Assembly (NCBI GenBank): GCA_937981955.1
Contig: CALJNA010000096.1
Location: forward strand, 1-35,780
Direction of reading: 5' to 3'
DNA from: an uncultured Granulosicoccaceae bacterium
GTDB lineage: Bacteria; Pseudomonadota; Gammaproteobacteria; Granulosicoccales; Granulosicoccaceae
DNA length: 35,780 bases
The first letter of the stretch is position 1; each line of letters starts with the position of its first letter. The notes below the pieces were generated by a model. It did no database searches and was not told the DNA's origin. It saw nothing but the letters and a program-made list of their open reading frames with translations. Both the position numbers and the translations under genes were made by a program. This document shows, one piece after another, positions 25,988-33,200 of this stretch.

Positions 25988-26788
25988 TTAAACCCGTCCC
26001 AGGGCAAAACCCTTGGCAATGTATTTGCGCACGAACCAGATAACCACCGCACCGGGTATGATTGTCAATGCGCCAGCCGCTGCAAGCAGGCCCAACTCGT
26101 AACCTGATGTAGAGGCTGTTTTAGTCATGATCGCAACAATAGGTTTCGCCGCAACCGATGTCAGATTTTTAGCCAGCAGCATCTCCACCCAACTGAACAT
26201 AAAACAGAAAAACGCGGTTACACCAATACCTGCAGCGATAAGTGGCATAAATATTTTGACGAAAAAATGCGGGAATGAATAACCGTCAATATAGGCCGTT
26301 TCGTCAATTTCACGTGGTACCCCGGACATAAAGCCTTCCAGAATCCACACGGCTAGCGGAACGTTGAACAGACAATGAGCCAGAGCCACCGCCAAAGGCG
26401 TATCAAACAGACTCATGGATGAATACAGTTCAACAAAAGGTAATACAAACACCGCAGGTGGCGCCATGCGATTGGACAGTAACCAGAAAAACAAATGCTT
26501 ATCACCCATGAAACGGTAACGCGAAAACGCATAAGCAGCTGGCAGCGCAAACGACACTGAAATAACGGTGTTCATTAACACGTAGGTTATTGAATTTATG
26601 TAACCGTTGTACCAGGTCGGATCGGTGAAAATGGTTTTATAACTATCAAGCGTAAACTGTTGCGGATACCAGCTGAAACCACCCAGTATTTCATTGGTAG
26701 TTTTAAAACTCATGTTCAACAGCCAGTAAATTGGCAACATGAGGAAAAAGATATAGAGGACAACAACAATTATTTTCGTGTTTCTCAT
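25988..26788 (-). CDS. glpQ: ABC transporter permease, glycerol type (GlpQ-like)
   Basis: An inner-membrane permease of the MalG type. The start ATG at 26788 has GGAGG seven bases upstream and overlaps the stop of the other permease as ATGA. The 266 residues contain about six membrane helices, starting IIVVVLYIFFLMLPIYWLL. The cytoplasmic EAA-like loop is DETAYIDGYSFPHFFVKIFM with the usual Gly and Pro positions, which docks onto the ATPases. It ends RKYIAKGFALGRV, as expected for this family. The next gene downstream is the DUF2160 protein. Confidence 0.9.
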   Translation of the reverse strand: MRNTKIIVVVLYIFFLMLPIYWLLNMSFKTTNEILGGFSWYPQQFTLDSYKTIFTDPTWYNGYINSITYVLMNTVISVSFALPAAYAFSRYRFMGDKHLFFWLLSNRMAPPAVFVLPFVELYSSMSLFDTPLAVALAHCLFNVPLAVWILEGFMSGVPREIDETAYIDGYSFPHFFVKIFMPLIAAGIGVTAFFCFMFSWVEMLLAKNLTSVAAKPIVAIMTKTASTSGYELGLLAAAGALTIIPGAVVIWFVRKYIAKGFALGRV

Positions 26789-27654
26789 GTGTCTTCCTCC
26801 CCGCGCATCATCAAGGTATAAAAAACCCAACACACAAGTAAAGTCATAAGAAAATACAGAATGCTCATTGCTGCAGCAATACCAAGATTAAATTCACCGA
26901 TCGCAGCCTTAACCAGATCGATGGATAAAAACGTGGTTGAATTGCCCGGCCCGCCTCCGGTAAGCACGAACGGCTCAGTGTATATCATGAAGGAATCAAT
27001 AAAGCGTAACAGCAAGGCAATGATCAGCACACGCTTCATTTTCGGCAACTGTATGTAGCGGAACACTGCAAAACGCCCCGCTCCGTCAATCTTAGCCGCC
27101 TGATAATAAGCATCAGGTATTGACGATAAACCCGCATAAGCCAGCAGCACCACCAAGGACGTCCAGTGCCATACATCCATGAGCACGACCGTGAACCAGG
27201 CAGCTACCGGTTGCTGTGTATAGTTGTAGTCAAAACCCAGCCAGTTCAAGCCAAAACCAAGCAGGCCAATATCAGGCAGTGCAAAAATATTCCACATTGC
27301 ACCCACTACATTCCATGGAATTAGCAGCGGCAATGCCATGAGCACCAGGCATACCGATACCCATGGGCCGGTGCGCGGCATGGCTAGAGCAACTGCAACT
27401 CCCAATGGTATCTCGATGGCAAGGATAATGGCCGTGAACAGAAATTGTCTGCCCAGCGCCCCGTGAAACCTGGGTGAGCTGAGCACTTCTTCGTACCACT
27501 TGGTTCCTTCAAAGAAAAACACTCCCGGACTAAAAGTATCTTGTACCGAGTAATTGACCACGGTCATTAGCGGTATAACCGCATTCAATGCCACCACCAG
27601 TAAAACTGGCAAGACCAGAAACCAGGCCTTTTGATTGACTGTTTTAGCCGTCAT
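26785..27654 (-). CDS. glpP: ABC transporter permease, glycerol type (GlpP-like)
   Basis: A MalF-type permease of 289 residues, with six helices beginning AWFLVLPVLLVVALNAVIPL. The EAA loop is DAYYQAAKIDGAGRFAVFRY followed by IQLPKMKRVL, the contact site for the ATP-binding subunits. It pairs with the GlpQ-like permease to form the channel. The ATG overlaps the glpT stop by four bases, and its own stop overlaps the glpQ start by four. This implies strict translational coupling of the membrane and ATPase parts. Confidence 0.9.
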   Translation of the reverse strand: MTAKTVNQKAWFLVLPVLLVVALNAVIPLMTVVNYSVQDTFSPGVFFFEGTKWYEEVLSSPRFHGALGRQFLFTAIILAIEIPLGVAVALAMPRTGPWVSVCLVLMALPLLIPWNVVGAMWNIFALPDIGLLGFGLNWLGFDYNYTQQPVAAWFTVVLMDVWHWTSLVVLLAYAGLSSIPDAYYQAAKIDGAGRFAVFRYIQLPKMKRVLIIALLLRFIDSFMIYTEPFVLTGGGPGNSTTFLSIDLVKAAIGEFNLGIAAAMSILYFLMTLLVCWVFYTLMMRGEEDT

Positions 27655-28763
27655 ATCGCTGTCCCCGACTGATGCCGGTTAACCGGCTCGCCTTCCAGCC
27701 GGTGATCATTCGCGTAAACACTGCTCAATACCGGATCGCAAACGATGCTGATGTTATAGCCGGGAATTTCCTGACCCTCGGTAAGCAGGATATTCAACGA
27801 GTGCTCGGCTAATCGAACTTTAGCAATGCGATGTCTGCCAACGTTATCCACACTGTCAATCGACACGGGCACACCATACTCAGTACTGGCTGCAAACCTT
27901 ACAAATTCAGGCCGCACGCCTAATTCGAGCTTGGCATTTTGCGGTGGTGTGTAATGCGAGGCCAGCGGAATCCGATGACCTTCCACGATGGCGGCATTGC
28001 CCTCGATATTACATGGCAGAATATTCATTCCCGGCGAACCAATGAAATAGCCGACAAACGTATGGCCAGGCCGTTCAAACAACTCTTCTGGTGTGCCAAT
28101 CTGGACAACCTCACCTTCGTACATAACGACCACCTTGTCGGCAAATGTCAGCGCCTCAGTCTGATCGTGCGTAACGTAGATCATGGTGTGCTCAAAACGC
28201 TGATGAAGTTCTTTCAATTTTGTCCGCAGCTGCCACTTCATTTGTGGATCAATAACAGTAAGCGGTTCATCAAATAAAATAGCGTTAACGTCATAACGAA
28301 CCAATCCACGGCCGAGGGAAATTTTTTGTTTTTCGTCAGCGGTTAGTCCCTGAGCACGACGATTCGCTTTTGCACTTAGATCCAGCGTTTCAAGCATGTC
28401 AATGACACGCTTATCGACTTCGCTCTTATCGACGCCACGGTTCAGCAGTGGAAACGCAAGATTTTGCGCAACCGTCATGGTGTCGTAGATTACAGGAAAC
28501 TGAAATACCTGAGCTATGTTTCGCTGCTCTGGTGACATTCCGGTTACATCGGTTCCATCAAACTGTATGCGCCCGGCTGATGGTTTAAGTAAGCCGGATA
28601 TAATGTTCAGTAGTGTTGTTTTTCCACACCCGGAAGGGCCGAGTAAAGCATAGGCACCGCCGTCATCCCAGAGATAGTCCATGGGTTTTAACGCATAGTC
28701 GGCAGGCGTAGTCGGGTTCGGATAATACGCATGAGCAAGTTCGTCCAGTTTTATTTGAGCCAA
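27651..28763 (-). CDS. glpT: ABC transporter ATP-binding protein, glycerol type (GlpT-like)
   Basis: The second ATPase subunit. Walker A is LLGPSGCGKTTLLNI, the Q-loop region is VFQFPVIYDTMTV, Walker B is AILFDEPLTVIDP, and the H-loop is YVTHDQTEALTFADK. The ABC signature is unusual: LTADEKQKISLGRGL stands where LSGGQ is expected, and the D-loop reads LTVID. I recall this degenerate signature as common to GlpT-type ATPases, so it is probably functional divergence, not decay. A C-terminal OB-fold regulatory domain follows (about 240-370, with VRPEFVRF). It is adjacent to glpS with a 2-base gap. Confidence 0.9.
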   Translation of the reverse strand: MAQIKLDELAHAYYPNPTTPADYALKPMDYLWDDGGAYALLGPSGCGKTTLLNIISGLLKPSAGRIQFDGTDVTGMSPEQRNIAQVFQFPVIYDTMTVAQNLAFPLLNRGVDKSEVDKRVIDMLETLDLSAKANRRAQGLTADEKQKISLGRGLVRYDVNAILFDEPLTVIDPQMKWQLRTKLKELHQRFEHTMIYVTHDQTEALTFADKVVVMYEGEVVQIGTPEELFERPGHTFVGYFIGSPGMNILPCNIEGNAAIVEGHRIPLASHYTPPQNAKLELGVRPEFVRFAASTEYGVPVSIDSVDNVGRHRIAKVRLAEHSLNILLTEGQEIPGYNISIVCDPVLSSVYANDHRLEGEPVNRHQSGTAI

Positions 28764-28765
28764 AA

Positions 28766-29854
28766 CTAGTACCCCTCACCAGGTATGGCTGGAGCATGCA
28801 CCAGAGCCTGTTCGCTGTCATACAAGTACAAGCTATTGGGGTCGACGTAAACGGTAATCGACTCTCCCGGATTAACGCGATGCACTCCGTGGGTCAGCAC
28901 AACCCAGCGATTGCCTTTTGCGCGTAAGTGCACGAACGTTTCTGAGCCAGTGATTTCACTGGTGCCAACTTCTGCCGGCACTGGTATGTGATGCGTCGTA
29001 CTGGCTGTTAATGACAAATGATGTGGCCGTATGGCAGCAACATACTGCCCATCGTTCAATGATGCAGCACCTTGCGGAACCTGACCAAAAAATTCATTGT
29101 CAATGTGCAGGTCTGTACCAGTCTTGGTTATGTTGGTCGTATTAAAAGGTGGGTCAGAAAATGTCTGCGCAGTTTGCAAATCCAGTGGGCGACGATAAAC
29201 ATCAATTGTTTTTCCAAATTGCGTAACACGACCTTCGGACAAGGTAGCGCTTTGTCCACCGAGTAAAAGAGCTTCATGAGGTTCGGTGGTCGCATAAACA
29301 AGTACGGCACCGGTTTTTGCAAAAATTTTGGGGAGTTCCACGCGTAACTCTTCGCGTAGTTTGTAGTCCAGATTAGCAAGCGGCTCATCAAGCAAAACCA
29401 ACTCAGCCTGTTTAACCAGCGCACGAGCGATCGCTGTTCGTTGTTGTTGACCACCAGAGAGTTGCAATGGTGTTCTATCCAGATACTCTGTAAGACGTAA
29501 TAATTCAGCCGCTTCTCGAACGCGCTCATCCAGCGTTTTTTTATCTACGCCAGCTAGTCGCATAGGGGATGCAATGTTGTCGTAAACGCTGAAACCGGGG
29601 TAATTTATGAACTGTTGATAAACCATGGCCACATTACGATGGCGTACTTGCTTGCCAAGTACACTTATTCCATCAACTTGAATATCGCCACTGGTTGGAC
29701 GATCAAGACCTGCCATGAGTCTCATCAGGGATGTTTTGCCGGACAGGGTCGGACCAAGCAGTACGTTGAGCGATCCGCGCTCAAATTTTATTGAAACATT
29801 ATCTATATGAAGTTCAGAGCCGACCTGCTTGCTGACGTTGATCAACTCAAGCAT
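28766..29854 (-). CDS. glpS: ABC transporter ATP-binding protein, glycerol type (GlpS-like)
   Basis: The first ATPase of the importer and the first gene of the operon. Walker A is LLGPTLSGKTSLMRLMAG, the Q-loop region is MVYQQFINYPGFSVYDNI, the canonical signature is LSGGQQQRTAIARAL, and Walker B is LVLLDEPLANLD. The switch region reads YATTEPHEALLLG; the usual His-Asp is replaced by Thr-Glu, which also sets it apart. The C-terminal regulatory domain contains AAIRPHHLSL. Two distinct ATPases, each odd at a different motif, point to a heterodimer with unequal sites. No strong ribosome site precedes the ATG. Confidence 0.9.
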   Translation of the reverse strand: MLELINVSKQVGSELHIDNVSIKFERGSLNVLLGPTLSGKTSLMRLMAGLDRPTSGDIQVDGISVLGKQVRHRNVAMVYQQFINYPGFSVYDNIASPMRLAGVDKKTLDERVREAAELLRLTEYLDRTPLQLSGGQQQRTAIARALVKQAELVLLDEPLANLDYKLREELRVELPKIFAKTGAVLVYATTEPHEALLLGGQSATLSEGRVTQFGKTIDVYRRPLDLQTAQTFSDPPFNTTNITKTGTDLHIDNEFFGQVPQGAASLNDGQYVAAIRPHHLSLTASTTHHIPVPAEVGTSEITGSETFVHLRAKGNRWVVLTHGVHRVNPGESITVYVDPNSLYLYDSEQALVHAPAIPGEGY

Positions 29855-29944
29855 GACGATACACAGAACCTGAAAGTGCCAACATGTGAAATCCGCTGAC
29901 CTGATTATTCAAAATGTTTAAAGCCCCTAAAAGTTGAACAACTA

Positions 29945-29973
29945 ACACTAATAAGTCGCAAAACCATTGTCAA
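29945..29973 (-). promoter_or_regulatory. Candidate sigma70-type promoter for the glp operon
   Basis: On the minus strand a perfect TTGACA (29968-29973) is followed after 17 bases by TAGTGT (29945-29950), matching the -10 consensus only in part. It lies about 90 bases upstream of the glpS ATG. The rest of the 29855-30222 gap holds no gene. It has small inverted repeats, such as GCGAC/GTCGC near 30128-30142 and CCGTG/CACGG near 30082-30095, which may be operators. Confidence 0.35.
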
Positions 29974-30222
29974 TCGAATTGTAAGAATCTAAACGAGTGT
30001 GTTTTGACCAGCGATTCGGGTCGGATGGGGCTGGAATTAAACAAATGAGTAGTACAAAAGTACCAAAGAAGCCGTTAATAAACCGTGAAAACACGGCGTA
30101 GATCAGGTGCAACAATTGATTTGTACTGCGACTATATGTCGCTATGTATAAAGCGAATCGAGTACGCAGTAGTTCCCGGATTAGAATTGAAGGAAGTCAG
30201 GATCAATTCGGCGAAAGCCGGA

Positions 30223-30256
30223 CAAAAAAAATGCCGTCACAGGAAGTGACGGCATT
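30223..30256 (-). terminator. Rho-independent terminator of the giant surface-protein gene
   Basis: Read on the minus strand, ATGCCGTCAC pairs perfectly with GTGACGGCAT around a TTCCT loop and is followed by eight Ts (including the last stem base). It starts 32 bases after the stop codon at 30288. This is a textbook intrinsic terminator. Confidence 0.92.
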
Positions 30257-30287
30257 GCTTGATGAACTTACTCTTTAAATTGAGCTG

Positions 30288-33200
30288 TTAGCTCGCCTTG
30301 CTGGAGCGCCGTCGACGAAGTAACAAACCACTGGCTGATAACATCAATAAGAACAGCATTGGGTCTTTCGTACTAGCTGCGCTGTCGATACTACAACCTG
30401 CTCCACCGGACAAGCCACTGAGAATTTTACCGTTTGGCTGAACTGCTGCTTCGGTGTTGATCTCTAATACGTCCGGTACACCATTCGCGTTGGTATCGAG
30501 CAAAGTGTTGCCAGTCACCGTTTCACCCGAATCTATCGGAATAAAACCGGAGCCGGAACGATCATCATCAAAAGCGTCAACAATGCCATCACCGTCGCTG
30601 TCTGGCATATTGACGAAATCAACGTCAGCGTAATCGACTATGCCATCGTTATCAACGTCAGCTCCACCGGTAATGCCAACATCAACTGAATCTGGAATAC
30701 CGTTTCCGTCCTGGTCAGACCAGGTGTCTACCCGACCGTCAGCATCGGCATCAGTACCACCAATTTCTTCAATGTCGAGCAGGCTGTCACCATCGCTGTC
30801 AAGATCGAGATGGTTTGGCTGGCCGTCATTATCAGTATCCAACAGCCCATTCACACGGATACCATCAGCAAGACCATCTGCATTGGTATCAACCATATTA
30901 TCTACCCGGCCATCACCATCCAGATCGTTAGCCGATCCATGGGTTTCGTGAATGTCCGGCAATCCGTCGTTATCACTATCTATATCGAGATGATCAACAA
31001 TGCCGTCGCCATCACTGTCAGGATCTGCAAGTGGAGCAATACCGACTCCGTCATCATGACCGTCGCCGTTTGCATCGGTAAATTTGTCAACGATTCCGTT
31101 GCCATCTGCATCTTCACCACCGGCTTCCTGTGTATCAGTCAAACCATCGTTATCGCTATCCAAATCCAGATAGTCAACGATTCCATCACCGTCGGTATCG
31201 ATCGGCTGTGAAACATTGCCGGCTTCATCAGTATCAAGCAACCCGTCGTTGTCTGAATCAATATCCAGATAATTTGGAATGCCATCACCGTCGGTGTCGG
31301 CCGAACCTTCAAGTGCATCGGTTATACCGTCACCATCGCTATCAGGGTTCATTGTTCCCGGATTTGGCGTTGGCGCAGGGTTAGGAGTTGGTGCTGGCGC
31401 TGCAGTTGTATTATCCGGCTCCTGATAATCAGGTATGTTGTTACCATCACTGTCAACCGGCGCGAACGGGTTTACACCTGCTTCCGCTGAATCGGGCTTA
31501 CCATCATTATCTGAATCAAGTTCCTGATAATCCGGTACCCCATCCCCATCACTATCCAACGGAGTCGCTGGCGAATTACCCGCTTCCACACTATCTGGAA
31601 TACCATCATAGTCTGAATCAAGTTCAAGAAAATCTGGCATGCCATCACCATCGGAGTCCGTTGGTTGAGCAGGGTTTGACCCGGCTTCCAAAGTATCCGT
31701 CAGTCCATCATTGTCTGAGTCCAGGTCAAGATAGTCCGGTGCACCATCACCGTCGGTGTCAACCGGTGAATTAGGATTACTACCCGCCTCCACTGAATCA
31801 GGAATACCGTCGTTATCCGAATCCGGTTCCAGAAAGTCAGGCGTTCCATCAGCATCAGTGTCAACTGGCACATTAGGATTACTACCCACCTCTACTGAAT
31901 CAGGAATACCGTCGTTATCCGAATCCGGCTCCAGAAAATCAGGTGCACCATCACCGTCGGTATCTACCGGTACATTCGGATTACTGCCTGCTTCGATTGT
32001 GTCTGGGATTGAGTCGCTGTCCGAATCAAGATCAAGATAATCTGGTGCGCCATCGCTGTCGGTATCTGCTGGCGCAGCCGGTGCAACGCCTGCCTCAACG
32101 TTATCGGGGATGTTATCGTTATCCGAGTCAAGGTCCAGATAGTCAGGCACACCGTCGGCATCGGAATCGTCTATCGGTAACGGTGCCACATTTACACCAT
32201 CGTCAAGACCGTCAGAGTCGGCATCGGTAAATCCGTCAACCAGGCCATCCTGATCAGCGTCAGTACCTCCAGCCTCGGTTAAGTCAGGAATACCATCGTT
32301 ATCACTGTCAAGATCAAGATGATCAACTACGTCGTCGCCGTCTGTGTCGTTATCCGGCAATGGCTTGAGCGCTGTTGCGTCGTCGAGCCCATTTCCATCA
32401 GTGTCTGTAAAACCGTCAATGATGCCGTCACCATCGGTGTCGGTGCCACCAGCTTCAGTTACATCCGGTATACCATCGTTGTCACTGTCAACATCAAGAT
32501 GATCAACAACACCATCCGCATCAGTATCAGGATCTGACAGCGGAGTAGCGGCAGTCGCATCATCCATACCATCGTTATTACTATCGGCGAATCCATCAAT
32601 AACTCCGTCGTTATCAACATCTGCACCGCCTGCTTCATCCGCATCAGTCAGACCATCGTTGTCCGAATCCAGATCGAGACTATCAATAACACCATCACCA
32701 TCGGTGTCGACAGTACCTTCGAGCGTGTCGGGCAATCCGTCATTATCATCATCCAGGTCAGTGCTGTCGGGAAGACCATCTGCATCGGTATCAATCAACA
32801 CATCAATGGTGACGGAAGCAACATTAGACAAATTGCCAGCAGCATCGCTAACAACATAATCAACGTTTGCAGTACCAAAGAAATCAGAATCCGGATCAAA
32901 CACTAATTGTCCGGAAACGATCGAATAGAAACCTTCGCCTGCAACAAACAAGGTCGGTTGAATACCTGGTGTTGTCGGGTCAAGATCGATTGTGGCCGGG
33001 TCAATATCTCCATTCACATCTGTATCACCAGCAAGCACGTCGATTGTAATATCCGTGTCCTGAACCGTTGATTCTACCTCGGCGTCAGCAACCGGAGCCG
33101 AACCTGCAACCGTAACACTGATGTTTGCAGGCGCGGACACATTAGCATTCACATCAGATACAACATAAGGAATCGTGGTGGTGCCAGCAAAGCTGGCTGC

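Noticed and set aside
31412..32080. CRISPR-like array of regular repeats
   Set aside because: Period is 102 bases with no unique spacers, the repeats code in frame, and no cas gene is present.
31130..32230. Several plus-strand open frames opposite the TSP3 arrays
   Set aside because: They are antisense shadows of the repetitive, stop-poor minus-strand gene; their composition simply mirrors its Asp codons.
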